Shown piece by piece: positions 28,778 through 36,433 of a stretch of 37,262 bases of DNA. The first letter of the stretch is position 1. The number at the start of each line of letters is the position of its first letter. Source of the stretch: a virus; the IMG/VR virus record IMGVR_UViG_3300050821_016407, positions 1 through 37,262 of that record. The stretch is one strand, 5' to 3'. Made by a program: the position numbers and the translations under genes. The notes under the pieces are model-generated. The model was not told the origin of the DNA, made no database searches, and saw only the letters and a list, made by a program, of their open reading frames with translations.

Positions 28778-29004
28778 CAGTCGTTTCCTTCCGTGCAACG
28801 AGTCAAGACTCCCGGCGTATCGCCGCACCACTCGCATCCGTCCTTCGTGCACGCGTAGCCCTCTGGGCATTCGAAGCCGCCGAGGCACACATGCCAATTC
28901 AGGCCAAACGCGGGCGCGCCCTCGTACGACACGAAGAAGTCCACGGGCCCGCACGAAGCGAGTAAAACCGCGTAGAACGTCGCATGAGACAGAAGCCATT
29001 TCAT
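28777..29004 (-). CDS. Small Cys-rich lipoprotein
   Basis: A 75-residue protein with a lipoprotein signal: MKWLLSHATFYAVLLASCGP, lipobox LASC with Cys18. The mature part is Cys-rich (HVC, FEC, YACTKDGCEWC) with Gly and aromatic residues, like small disulphide-knotted outer-membrane proteins of myxobacteria. Set among virion genes of the leftward unit, it would be made late in infection. Superinfection exclusion or a spanin-like role are possible. The ATG overlaps the previous stop. Confidence 0.6.
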   Translation of the reverse strand: MKWLLSHATFYAVLLASCGPVDFFVSYEGAPAFGLNWHVCLGGFECPEGYACTKDGCEWCGDTPGVLTRCTEGND

Positions 29005-29327
29005 GCCACCACCTGCGCCGTCTCGCCCACAGCCGTAGCTCCGATCCACGTTGCATCAAGCGCCGACGGCGCCGGCAGCCCAATGGTCGCACCGACAATG
29101 GGTACTGTGACCCCGTCCGCCGGGTATGCCCATTCGGCGAGCGTCGGATGCTGGAGTGGAAACGCGTGGGTCTGCGTCACAAATGGTCCCGACATGTGAA
29201 TGCCTCCGCCGACGTTGACGCCTGCCTTGGGATACCCCTGCTCGGCATCGACAGACGCCTGCAGGCTCGCAGCCGTCGCCTCGATGGCCAAGACATAGAA
29301 GCTCCCGGCCGCAGGCCCGAAGCTCAT
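29001..29327 (-). CDS. Small beta-rich virion-type protein
   Basis: A 108-residue protein starting MSFGPAAGSFYVLAIEATAA, Ala/Gly/Val/Thr-rich. Strands such as GVTVPIVGATIGLPAPSALD suggest a compact beta domain like those of tail-fibre accessory or decoration proteins. It follows the lectin-like protein and the two share ATGA overlap. No family recognised. Confidence 0.55.
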   Translation of the reverse strand: MSFGPAAGSFYVLAIEATAASLQASVDAEQGYPKAGVNVGGGIHMSGPFVTQTHAFPLQHPTLAEWAYPADGVTVPIVGATIGLPAPSALDATWIGATAVGETAQVVA

Positions 29328-30046
29328 GCCGCCGCAATCCCATAGCGGGCCCCGAGGTACGAAAACAGAGAGTGCATCTGCGAGGGAGTGAGCGCCGACG
29401 AATAGAGCAGCACGCTTGCTATGGTGGCCGTGGCGAACCCGGACGACTGCGTAGCTGCGCCCAGCTCGGGCGTCACGACGCCATTTGCGCCAGCATTTCC
29501 AGAGGCCGCGGCCGTCCCGGAATTATTGATGTAGCTGGCGCTGGACGCGCCATTCATAATTGCGCCCATCACACAAGGCGCGACCATCGACGTCGTCGAA
29601 TTCAGTGCGGTACCAGCATAAATGTCCAAATTACCAGCGTTGTTGTAAATCTGCTGGCTTGTTCCTGCTTTGGCTGCGAGCAGATATGTCCCTGTCGACG
29701 TAAGTTTGCCGGCGACCACCCACGTCACGGGTTGCGCGAGCCCGAGGTTATTTACGCAATCAATGTACTGCGCGCCGGCGCATCCGAGCGACGGAGCGCC
29801 GGCATAGTTCGCGTCAGATGCGGAGTAGATCGGCTGACTTGTGCCCGACGGATTTGTAAAGTTGTTGCCATTCCCGCTCTGGTCCGCCCAGGCACTTACG
29901 GTCGACCCGTTGAGCGTGATGCCCAATGCGGAATCGAGCCAAATCTTGAGACCGGGTATCTGCGACGGAGAGAAACCTACGATTCCGCGCGAGCTCGCGC
30001 GAGAGCTTGCCCGCGCGCGGGAGCTGTAGCGCCCCAGCCGAATCAC
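29324..30046 (-). CDS. LamG/concanavalin-like carbohydrate-binding protein
   Basis: A 240-residue protein from GTG 30046 (GTGA overlap). After a basic Ser/Arg-rich start comes PSQIPGLKIWLDSALGITLN and SAWADQSGNGNNFTNP, the opening of the LamG/concanavalin A-like jelly-roll domain that phages use in tail tips or capsid decoration to bind sugars. The end has ALTPSQMHSLFSYLGARYG, the usual terminal helix of this domain. It stands before the head genes. Likely receptor or surface-glycan binding; the exact location on the virion is unknown. Confidence 0.65.
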   Translation of the reverse strand: MIRLGRYSSRARASSRASSRGIVGFSPSQIPGLKIWLDSALGITLNGSTVSAWADQSGNGNNFTNPSGTSQPIYSASDANYAGAPSLGCAGAQYIDCVNNLGLAQPVTWVVAGKLTSTGTYLLAAKAGTSQQIYNNAGNLDIYAGTALNSTTSMVAPCVMGAIMNGASSASYINNSGTAAASGNAGANGVVTPELGAATQSSGFATATIASVLLYSSALTPSQMHSLFSYLGARYGIAAA

Positions 30047-30243
30047 GCGGCCTCCGGTGGGACCGGCGCGTCGTGCTCCCGCAAATGGTCCCTCGCGGCG
30101 TTCGCCTCGGCGTGATAGCCATCCGCGCCAGCTGCTCTTGCGCGCGCCGCCGCTGTCTCGCGACCCACGCTCGCACCGCAATCCTGGCACGTCCAAACAG
30201 ACGGGCCCATGCGGATCGCGTGGTGCTCGCAGCGCGGACTCAT
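30043..30243 (-). CDS. Small zinc-ribbon-like protein
   Basis: A 66-residue protein from ATG 30243 (ATGA overlap). N-terminal CEHH and then WTCQDCGASV place Cys/His ligands for a zinc ribbon (about residues 5-25). The rest is helical, Ala/Arg/Glu/His-rich. Many phages encode such short ribbons; function unknown. Its TGA overlaps the GTG of the lectin-like gene. Confidence 0.6.
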   Translation of the reverse strand: MSPRCEHHAIRMGPSVWTCQDCGASVGRETAAARARAAGADGYHAEANAARDHLREHDAPVPPEAA

Positions 30244-30707
30244 CGGCCCTGAATCCCCTTGCCGCGCAGCTTGCACGTCGGGCTTCCGCTTCCCGATGCA
30301 AACGTGAACAGCATCCGAAGCCACGCGTAGGTGCAGGCCGCCTCGTCGAGGGCGATCTGATTTGCGCCGCTCGCCACCGCAAACGAATTGGCGAAGGCCG
30401 CGCCGTTGACGGAGAACGATAGCGGCACCCAATCCGCCGCCGGCAAGTCCGCGGCGTTCGGCGTCCCCGTGAGACTGCCGACTTCGTCGACCGTCGCCTG
30501 AAGCTGCACCGTCCCGACGAGCGTCGAGCCGGCCGGCGTCGCGAAGACGTACCGGTACGTGTCGAGCCCATCGACGTTGATGGGCACCGAGTAAAACGTC
30601 GCGGTATTCGCCGGCTGAAAGCCGTTGAGCGGAACGAAGGGAAACGCGGACGGCGTGTAGCCGTCCGTCGACTGAACGAGAACGACGCGGGCGCGCGCGT
30701 TGCTCAA
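30240..30707 (-). CDS. Hypothetical beta-rich virion-type protein
   Basis: A 155-residue protein from TTG 30707 (TTGA overlap with the previous stop; first codons SNARARVVLVQ). Beta-rich with FYSVPINVDGLDTYRYVFAT, VQLQATVDEVGSL and WLRMLFTFASG. This is the pattern of small phage structural proteins with an Ig-like sandwich. Between terminase and fibre-like genes. Rare TTG start chosen because of the overlap. Function not known. Confidence 0.55.
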   Translation of the reverse strand: MSNARARVVLVQSTDGYTPSAFPFVPLNGFQPANTATFYSVPINVDGLDTYRYVFATPAGSTLVGTVQLQATVDEVGSLTGTPNAADLPAADWVPLSFSVNGAAFANSFAVASGANQIALDEAACTYAWLRMLFTFASGSGSPTCKLRGKGIQGR

Positions 30708-30982
30708 GAAAACATCCTCCGACGTTCGATGAGCATCATCGTCGCAGCGTCATGGCCGTGCGCCAGCGCGTGCCTATCCCAGAGCTCGAGCTCCGTAAGG
30801 GTCCACCTCCGGGTGGACTCAGACGCGCCCCCATGCTCGGCCTCGACACACCGAGACGCCGCAGCCCGAAGCGGGCCGATATGGTATTTGGACAGTTCCA
30901 CCGGCAAGCCTTCACTCAAACGGAAGGCAATTGCCTCCAGTGTCTCTTTGATACCAGGCCAATTCACTTGCACGTTGCTCAC
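30704..30982 (-). CDS. Small hypothetical helical protein
   Basis: A 92-residue protein from GTG 30982 (GTGA overlap). MSNVQVNWPGIKETLEAIAF, then a helical segment RAAASRCVEAEHGG and an acidic/basic C-terminus (TLTELELWDRHALAHGHD). No domain recognised. Its stop overlaps the TTG of the next gene. Confidence 0.55.
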   Translation of the reverse strand: MSNVQVNWPGIKETLEAIAFRLSEGLPVELSKYHIGPLRAAASRCVEAEHGGASESTRRWTLTELELWDRHALAHGHDAATMMLIERRRMFS

Positions 30983-31302
30983 GATATTCTCACGGCGTCG
31001 AGCAAGTTCGCGACGGCCGCTTCGGCGGAGTTGGCCCAGCCGCGCAAGTGCGCGAGCTTCTCGTCGACGCCATCGAACAGCTGCGCCTCGAAGCGGTGCC
31101 CCGCGGCGTAGTGCGCGTGATTCGGCTCGAATTCGAGCGTGGTCACCAGGCCCGATGTCACCGCCTCGACCGGCTCGAGCCGCACCGTTCCCGTGCGGAC
31201 TGCCTCGGCCATGTCTGCCAGGTCGACCGGCGTGGCGCCGTCAGGCAGCGTTTCCGGCACGGACTCTTCGGTGGACGTATCCGCAGCGCTCGGCTCGCTC
31301 AT
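30979..31302 (-). CDS. Small acidic protein downstream of terminase
   Basis: A 107-residue protein starting MSEPSAADTSTEESVPETLP, an acidic Ser/Thr/Glu-rich N-terminus. A probable beta domain follows (AVRTGTVRLEPVEAVTSGLV, then ATLEFE-like TTLEFEPNHAHYAAG) and a C-terminal helix (DEKLAHLRGWANSAEAA). ATG 31302 is chosen. An ATG at 31362 would overlap the terminase end, and the extra 20 residues look unlike the rest. Function unknown. Confidence 0.55.
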   Translation of the reverse strand: MSEPSAADTSTEESVPETLPDGATPVDLADMAEAVRTGTVRLEPVEAVTSGLVTTLEFEPNHAHYAAGHRFEAQLFDGVDEKLAHLRGWANSAEAAVANLLDAVRIS

Positions 31303-31346
31303 GGGCGAGTTTTCCCATGCACAAACGCAACTGTCCAGACTCCCAG

Positions 31347-32798
31347 TTACGGACGTCGCCACCCGTTGGGTGGTCGGTCGAATCTATTTCTTGGATTCGA
31401 TTGTTGATTACGTCTTTCGCGCATCTGTTGCAAAAGTTCTTCGGTGGCGCGCTGCGATTCCTTCACTGGGTCGGCTGGCGGGGGCGTCTCTTTCTCCGTG
31501 TCGTAGTTTCGACTCTTTCGCCAGGCGTACAAAAACGCGTCGGCCAGGTGATTCGGGAATCGCGGGTCTTCCTCCCATCGCTGCGGGAGCGCCGATAGAC
31601 CCCTATCGTCCCACACGAGCGACCCCCATTCCTCGAACAGCTCCGCGGCAGCGGGGAGCACCTTTACGCGGGCGGCCTGGAGGTCCGAATTGAGCGCCGC
31701 GATGACGCCGCGTTTACCCTGCTTCTTTGCCGCCTCGATGGGGAGCTGATGCCGCTGGCGGAGCGTCTCGACGCCTTGGAGGTCCGCGGCGTCGAACACC
31801 ATCGCGCCTAGCTGATAGCGTCGAGTGATGGGCTTCACCCATTCGGCCACGTCGTCGAACGTCAACCCCGGCCGCTTCTCGGCCGATACGACGAAGAGCG
31901 TCGGGTCGAACCGGTGGTAGGCGACGACGACGAGCGCCGTCGGGTCGTTGTAGCCGAGGTCCACGCCGAGCACGAAGGTGTACTCGCTTGCCGGCCGCGG
32001 GAGGCTCGGGGCGGAGTTGAGCGACTCGCTAGCTCGGTAGACGAGCGCCGAGAGGTCAGCGACCCACTTGCCGTCCCACTCCTGCTGGAAGCGCGGCGTC
32101 CCCGCGAGCGCCGGATTGCGCGCCAAGAGCTCGTCGTAGACCTTCTGGAGGTTCGCGCGGATGTGCGGATTCTCCCGCCAACTCCAGCGATGCGTAGACC
32201 ACCCTGGCTCGCGCGGCTCGTCGCATGTGACATCGTAAAACAGGCCCGTCGTCGCGTTCGTGGGCGTACCGCTCAGGATAATCGTCCCGAGCTCGTCGCC
32301 CATCGCAGGCTGCAGCGAGCCGTAGACGATCTCCCGAAGGTCGTGCCGAAACTTCGACGCCTCGTCGATGTACACCTTGCGATACTTCTGCCCGACCCAC
32401 TTGTGAATCTCGTCCTCGGAGACGTCGGCGCCCGCGAGGTATACGAGCGAGCCGTTTGCGAACGTCCACGCCGAGTCGCTCTTCACCCACTTCGCATCGA
32501 TGCCGAATCGGTCGACGATGGGCCGCATGATGTCCTTGTTCAGGATGGCGCGCGCCGCCATGCGCGTAAGCCCAAGGTAGAGCGAGCTCGAGCCCGGATG
32601 CTCGAGCGCCGTGGAGCACAGGTCCGTGCCGATGCCGTACGACTTGCCCGCTCGACGGGTGCAGAGAAACGCCTTGAGCCTCGCCGAGTCGGCGATGGCA
32701 GCTCGCTGCTCTGCAAAGCATGCGAGGCGCATCTGCGCGCGCCGAAGGCGGCGGACGCGTTGCTCGACGCGGAGCTCTTCGAGGGCGTCGGGGGTCAC
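31347..32798 (-). CDS. Terminase large subunit
   Basis: A 483-residue DNA-packaging motor. The ATPase part has Walker A (CTRRAGKSYG, about residues 46-55), Walker B (KVYIDEAS, about 142-149) and a coupling motif (ILSGTP). The nuclease part has VLGVDLGYNDPTALVV, VFDAADLQG and DAFLYAWR, giving the three acidic residues of the RNase-H-like fold. Start GTG at 32798. Length and motif order are those of a normal large terminase. I do not see a recognisable small subunit beside it; one of the small genes at 33156-34443 could serve. Confidence 0.85.
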   Translation of the reverse strand: MTPDALEELRVEQRVRRLRRAQMRLACFAEQRAAIADSARLKAFLCTRRAGKSYGIGTDLCSTALEHPGSSSLYLGLTRMAARAILNKDIMRPIVDRFGIDAKWVKSDSAWTFANGSLVYLAGADVSEDEIHKWVGQKYRKVYIDEASKFRHDLREIVYGSLQPAMGDELGTIILSGTPTNATTGLFYDVTCDEPREPGWSTHRWSWRENPHIRANLQKVYDELLARNPALAGTPRFQQEWDGKWVADLSALVYRASESLNSAPSLPRPASEYTFVLGVDLGYNDPTALVVVAYHRFDPTLFVVSAEKRPGLTFDDVAEWVKPITRRYQLGAMVFDAADLQGVETLRQRHQLPIEAAKKQGKRGVIAALNSDLQAARVKVLPAAAELFEEWGSLVWDDRGLSALPQRWEEDPRFPNHLADAFLYAWRKSRNYDTEKETPPPADPVKESQRATEELLQQMRERRNQQSNPRNRFDRPPNGWRRP

Positions 32799-32799
32799 G

Positions 32800-33159
32800 T
32801 CAACGGCAGACCGCGCCCTCGACGCCGATCCCCGTCAAGCCAGCATCCGGAGCCCATTCCACCTGTTGACCGCCGAGCGCGATCCCGAATGGCGCAAGCG
32901 GCCCGCTCTGCTCGCCCTCACTATGCTGCTCACCCCATGCGATGCCAATCAGCGTCCCACCGTCCGCGGGGTCAAGCACAAGCAACAGCGGTAGCCCGTC
33001 GAACGTCGCTGTGCACGTCTCGGTGCCTGGTAGTGGCGCCATCTCAAACGAGGACGGTCCGCCGCACCCGCTCACGACGACGGCCAGCGCAATAGCCATC
33101 AGGATCGCCCCGAAGAACATCACAACGAATGCGATGTCTCGTTTCAGCTGTGCGCTCAC
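32800..33159 (-). CDS. Lipoprotein with hydrophobic signal anchor
   Basis: A 119-residue protein from GTG 33159 (GTGA overlap). After SAQLKRDIAF a long hydrophobic signal (VVMFFGAILMAIALAVVVSG) ends in the lipobox VSGC with Cys about residue 34. Mature residues include GTETCTATFDGLPLLLVLD, a Pro/Gly-rich beta-type domain, and the end is EGAVCR. Export to the envelope is likely; role unknown. It is unusual to find a lipoprotein directly before a terminase. Confidence 0.6.
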   Translation of the reverse strand: MSAQLKRDIAFVVMFFGAILMAIALAVVVSGCGGPSSFEMAPLPGTETCTATFDGLPLLLVLDPADGGTLIGIAWGEQHSEGEQSGPLAPFGIALGGQQVEWAPDAGLTGIGVEGAVCR

Positions 33160-33554
33160 GACGACGCCTCGGGATGGCACGAGGCGAATTGGATATTTTC
33201 GAACGGCGTCCACGTCCACACAGTGACGTCTCCCCCGTCAGGCACGTCGTATGTCCAGCCGAGCCACACGACGCGACTGGTCCAGTCAACGCGAATCAAC
33301 ACACCCGCGGACGCCTCGACGGAATCCTTGAACGTGCGCGAGCTCAGGCCCTGCATGCCCTTCGGCACGGGCGGCGGCGAGATGACGACGGGCGTGAGCA
33401 CTTTGAGCACGCGGATGACGGGGACGACCGGGGGCTCGTGCGGTACCGGTTCGGTTGGCGGCGGCGCGCTCGCTGCGGCCGCGAGCTCCGCCAGCATCGC
33501 CTGCTGCTGCGCAGCCGTCGGCGGTTCTTGATGTGACATCGGAGTCTGTTGCAT
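33156..33554 (-). CDS. Hypothetical protein with proline-rich linker
   Basis: A 132-residue protein with CAGGAAAGAGAG before ATG 33554. MQQTPMSHQEPPTAAQQQAM is followed by a Pro/Val-rich stretch (EPVPHEPPVVPVIRVLK and PVVISPPPVPKG). A beta-rich C-terminus contains SAGVLIRVDWTSRVVWLGWT and GDVTVWTWTPF. Trp-rich strands suggest a small sandwich domain. Candidate terminase accessory by place only; no HTH seen as in small terminases. Confidence 0.55.
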   Translation of the reverse strand: MQQTPMSHQEPPTAAQQQAMLAELAAAASAPPPTEPVPHEPPVVPVIRVLKVLTPVVISPPPVPKGMQGLSSRTFKDSVEASAGVLIRVDWTSRVVWLGWTYDVPDGGDVTVWTWTPFENIQFASCHPEASS

Positions 33555-33574
33555 CGATCGTCTCTCTTTCCTGT

Positions 33575-34099
33575 TCACGTTGTCACCAGCAAATACGGAT
33601 TGTACTTCACCCGGTAGCGCACCGCTGTCGTGTGCTGCCGTTCGGCTTTGGGTCCACACGGCGGCACGAACAGCTCCTTCGTTCCGTGCGTCGCGTGAAT
33701 CGTCGCGCCTCTCGCCAGCCCATCGCCGAACGCCGCGCGAAAGAGCGTGCCAGCGAGACCGAATCTCCGGAACGCCATCTTCACGTAGAGCCAGTGCACC
33801 GTCGGGACCGTGCGCTTGTCGAAGACGATGAAGCCCAGCATGTGGCCGCCTTCGCCCGGCTCGACGGCCACCAGCGTCTCGCTCTCGCCCATCAGGCGCA
33901 GCGCCAGCAGGCGGTGCGGCTCGATGCTCGGGTCGCGGAAGATCGAGTCGCCCACGCCGAACGCGAGGAACGAGTACCGCGCGCCGCGCCACCAGGCGTC
34001 GACGACGAGCGGCAAGTCCGCAGGCGTCGGGCCGCGGAGCTCGTAGGGGAGCTGGCAGAGGCGGGGTGTGACCGGGGGAATCTTTTCGGCTGCGCTCAT
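33575..34099 (-). CDS. GNAT-family acetyltransferase-like protein
   Basis: A 174-residue protein starting MSAAEKIPPVTPRLCQLPYE. The GNAT core is visible. An N-terminal strand-helix (LRGPTPADLPLVVDAWWRGA), strand 4 (GHMLGFIVFD) and the acetyl-CoA site VKMAFRRFGLAGTLFRAAF follow. The family moves acetyl groups from acetyl-CoA to amines of proteins or small molecules. ATGA overlap with the previous gene places it in the packaging-region operon. Substrate unknown; phage examples are thought to modify virion or host proteins. Known function in this phage: none. Confidence 0.6.
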   Translation of the reverse strand: MSAAEKIPPVTPRLCQLPYELRGPTPADLPLVVDAWWRGARYSFLAFGVGDSIFRDPSIEPHRLLALRLMGESETLVAVEPGEGGHMLGFIVFDKRTVPTVHWLYVKMAFRRFGLAGTLFRAAFGDGLARGATIHATHGTKELFVPPCGPKAERQHTTAVRYRVKYNPYLLVTT

Positions 34100-34443
34100 C
34101 GTCTCGCTCCCACTTCTCCAAGCTCGCGCTCGGCCTGTCCGATTGCCGCATCCAGTTCCGCCGCCGTCAACCGCGTAGCGTCGACGGCCTTGAGCGGCGG
34201 GTTCAATTTGTCTTCGCGTTCAATGCGCCACCGCTCGTGCGCGAGGATGCCGAGCGCCGACGCAACCGCGAAACCGTCGTAGCGATCGAGTTTCGCGCCC
34301 TGCATCCGGCGCTCGAGCACCGCGTGAAGGAAGTCCAGCGCGCGTCGCGGATCGTGGGACGGGAGGACTCGCGCCCCTGACCCCTGACCCCTTGAGGGTA
34401 GCGTCAACGCGCGGAGGGAACGGACGCCCGGCTGCTCAGACAT
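34096..34443 (-). CDS. Hypothetical basic protein, small terminase candidate
   Basis: A 115-residue protein from ATG 34443 (overlaps previous stop by 8 bases), MSEQPGVRSLRALTLPSRGQ. A helical middle (PRRALDFLHAVLERRMQGAK, then DGFAVASALGILAHERWRIE) is followed by a C-terminal helix LTAAELDAAIGQAERELGEV. Size, helicity and place upstream of the large terminase could suit a small terminase subunit, but I see no clear HTH. Uncertain. Confidence 0.5.
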   Translation of the reverse strand: MSEQPGVRSLRALTLPSRGQGSGARVLPSHDPRRALDFLHAVLERRMQGAKLDRYDGFAVASALGILAHERWRIEREDKLNPPLKAVDATRLTAAELDAAIGQAERELGEVGARR

Positions 34444-34633
34444 GGGCCATCTCCTGCCTTGCACGTTGCCGCTTCCCAGAATGAAAGCAAGCGCCTCTAC
34501 GCCGCGCCATAGGCTCGACAAGCGACCGCCGAATCCCACACACGCACTCGATGACGTACCGGCGCTGTAGGTGCACCTTACCCAGGTCCTCGACGACAAC
34601 CGACTCCCCAAACCGGTCTCCGACGGCGAGCAT
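34436..34633 (-). CDS. Small CxCG zinc-binding-type protein
   Basis: A 65-residue protein starting MLAVGDRFGESVVVEDLGKV, then RRYVIECVCGIRRSLVEPMA and a Cys/His end (GACFHSGKRQRA). The form VGxRFGxxVVVE...CxCG is the start of a small beta-domain family common in phages, also found at the N-terminus of some HNH/AP2-type homing endonucleases; the nuclease part is absent here. DNA binding is possible. The ATG shares its A with the previous TGA. Confidence 0.55.
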   Translation of the reverse strand: MLAVGDRFGESVVVEDLGKVHLQRRYVIECVCGIRRSLVEPMARRRGACFHSGKRQRARQEMAHV

Positions 34634-35223
34634 CAGCGTCTCCCTCCAGCGCCCGGACACGAGCACCGCAAAAAGTCTCCCGCCCGATTCGATGTCACGA
34701 CCGCGTTGCCCATTGGCCGGCCGCACCGCGAACAGTGCCCCCCCCTCGGCGCCGGACGCGCTTTCTTTAGCGCCTCGAGAATCCACTGTCCCGGGTCGAC
34801 GCGTTGCGGGTCCAGGTGCAGCCCCGCTTCGCTCAGTGCGAGCTCCGCGGGCGTGAGCTCCGTCTCTGGTTTGCAGTCGAGGCTCGCGAGGTAGTCCGCG
34901 AAAGAGACGGCTTCCGCTTCGTACGCGGCCTCCTGAATCGCTTTCGCGCGGTCCTCGGCCTTCTGCCGTCGGAGGCGTTCCGCCGCGTCCTGAGTCAGCG
35001 CAGGGGCCAAGGCGGCCGCGTCGTTCTCGCGGCGGACCGCGGCGTCGACGTACCGGCGCCATGGGATGCCGCCGACGGTTTCGAAGCCTTTGGCGATCGA
35101 CCCGACGCAGTGCGCCTCCCAGAGGTCGTCGACGGCATCCGCGTCGAGACCCTTGGCCATGGCGTATTGCCGGTCGGGCGGCGGCATGGGCGGGTGCTCG
35201 CGGTAGGACTCGGCGGCGCTCAC
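34633..35223 (-). CDS. Hypothetical replication-region protein with C-terminal zinc ribbon
   Basis: A 196-residue protein from GTG 35223 (GTGA overlap with previous). The N-terminal part has DLWEAHCVGSIAKGFETVGG and IPWRRYVDAAVRREND, and a central coiled stretch (QDAAERLRRQKAEDRAKAIQ). The C-terminus holds HCSRCGRPMGN and LRCSCPG, a four-Cys zinc ribbon. Next to the initiator gene it could be a helicase loader or DNA-binding accessory; no Walker motif seen. Function inferred from place. Confidence 0.55.
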   Translation of the reverse strand: MSAAESYREHPPMPPPDRQYAMAKGLDADAVDDLWEAHCVGSIAKGFETVGGIPWRRYVDAAVRRENDAAALAPALTQDAAERLRRQKAEDRAKAIQEAAYEAEAVSFADYLASLDCKPETELTPAELALSEAGLHLDPQRVDPGQWILEALKKARPAPRGGHCSRCGRPMGNAVVTSNRAGDFLRCSCPGAGGRR

Positions 35224-35672
35224 GACCACCTGGCCATTTCCGCCGCTTCCGCGGCATTCATCGCGTGCGCAGCTGCGGCGCCGCGGTACCGGCGGTCCGC
35301 GATGAGATGCGCCGGCAGTCGCATAGGCGACGGATCGCGCGGCAGTCGCGTCGGTCGTTGCGTGCGTTCGACGTCGAGCGACGTGCACGCGGTGGCCTCT
35401 GGCGCATCGAGGCGTTCTTGCCGTCCAGGCAGAAGGCTAAAGAATGGATTTCTGCTGCGGTAAACGAGATTTCCGACCGGCTCTTCGCTCCGGTAGGTAA
35501 TACCCATTCGCTCGGCGAGTCGTTCGCCGCTGGCCCCTCGGCGCACCTTCGAGAGCCACACGCAGCAATCCGCGTAGGCTCCCTCAACGCATGAGCGCGG
35601 ACCGTAGACGACCTTTAGGGCGACGTCGAGCGTCGTTGCCGTTGCCAGCGACCGGCCATGAAACGGGTTCAC
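35220..35672 (-). CDS. Hypothetical protein in replication region
   Basis: A 150-residue protein from GTG 35672 (GTGA overlap). MNPFHGRSLATATTLDVALK is followed by CVEGAYADCCVWLSKVRRGA and a basic stretch (RTQRPTRLPRDPSPMRL). The C-terminus is Ala/Met/Glu-rich. Two cysteines in a row in a segment that may be an alpha domain. Neighbour of the initiator gene, but no helicase motif is visible. Function unknown. Confidence 0.5.
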   Translation of the reverse strand: MNPFHGRSLATATTLDVALKVVYGPRSCVEGAYADCCVWLSKVRRGASGERLAERMGITYRSEEPVGNLVYRSRNPFFSLLPGRQERLDAPEATACTSLDVERTQRPTRLPRDPSPMRLPAHLIADRRYRGAAAAHAMNAAEAAEMARWS

Positions 35673-36433
35673 GACAACTCCTCCAGCTCACGGAGCGCGG
35701 CGAGCTGCTTGGCCCTCTCGGCCTCCACGGCCGTCGCGTCGAAGCTCGGAGCGAGCCGGCTCGCGAAGGGCACGACAGGGGCGACGGGAGGAGCGACGGG
35801 CATGCTCTCGCTCTCGGGCTCTCCCGAAATCAAACTCTCGACCGCCGCGTCGGTCAGGCTCACGTGAGACTCCTGCGAAGGGCTTGCGGCGAGCCCTTTC
35901 GGGCTCTCCGGCTCTGTCTCTCGCGCGGGGAGACTTCCAGGATACGACGGCGATCCGATCTTAATCTCAGAGGGGAGAGGGAGAGGGGCATTTTTTGCCA
36001 TGGTGTTTGCCATTGGCATTGCCACTGGCTTTGCTACCGGTTTGCCATTGGCAAGTGGATGGCTTTTGCCATGGCACTTGCCATCGTTCGTGGGCCCCCG
36101 TGGACCCCATCGGGCGACCGCTCCGCGTCTGCCTGCTTCCGCTCTCGCTGTACCGAAGTCCGGATTCCACTCTTCGAAGTCGTGTATCCGGAACGTCGCC
36201 GGAAGCGCTTCGTGGGGGTCCAGCATTTTGGCATCGACGAGTCTTTTGATGCAGCGCTTAGCGACGGCATTCCCGCCGGCAAGCTTCGCCAAGATTGCGA
36301 GCGTGACGACGCCGCGCGTGCCGTGGTCGCTCGAGTGCGAGAGCGCGAGCGTCCAGAGGCCGACCGCTTCAAGGCCCGCTTCGGCAGCCTTCGGGTGCGA
36401 GTGCAGATTGTCGTCGATGCGAGCCCAGCTCAT
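35669..36433 (-). CDS. Replication initiator (lambda O-like), contains the origin
   Basis: A 254-residue protein starting MSWARIDDNLHSHPKAAEAG, then EAVGLWTLALSHSSDHGTRG and LVDAKMLDPHEALPATFRIH followed by DFEEWNP. This is the N-terminal winged-helix form of phage replisome-organiser proteins. Residues about 117-147 (KPVAKPVAMPMANTMAK) are encoded by the TTGCCA repeats, so the binding sites lie inside its own gene, as with lambda O. The C-terminal third is Ser/Pro/Glu-rich, then helical. ATG 36433 overlaps the preceding TGA. No helicase gene recognised, so host helicase would be loaded. Confidence 0.7.
   Translation of the reverse strand: MSWARIDDNLHSHPKAAEAGLEAVGLWTLALSHSSDHGTRGVVTLAILAKLAGGNAVAKRCIKRLVDAKMLDPHEALPATFRIHDFEEWNPDFGTARAEAGRRGAVARWGPRGPTNDGKCHGKSHPLANGKPVAKPVAMPMANTMAKNAPLPLPSEIKIGSPSYPGSLPARETEPESPKGLAASPSQESHVSLTDAAVESLISGEPESESMPVAPPVAPVVPFASRLAPSFDATAVEAERAKQLAALRELEELS
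35969..36083. other. ori: Putative phage origin of replication (iterons)
   Basis: Six exact TTGCCA and one TTGCTA occur on the plus strand at 35995, 36007, 36019, 36031 (variant), 36042, 36066 and 36078, that is mostly every 12 bases. Several pair with TGGCA to form palindromes, such as TTGCCATTGGCAA at 36042-36054. Next to them is a 20-base pure purine run (35969-35988) and a T6 run. Iterons beside an asymmetric purine tract inside an initiator gene is the plan of lambda ori. Confidence 0.65.
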
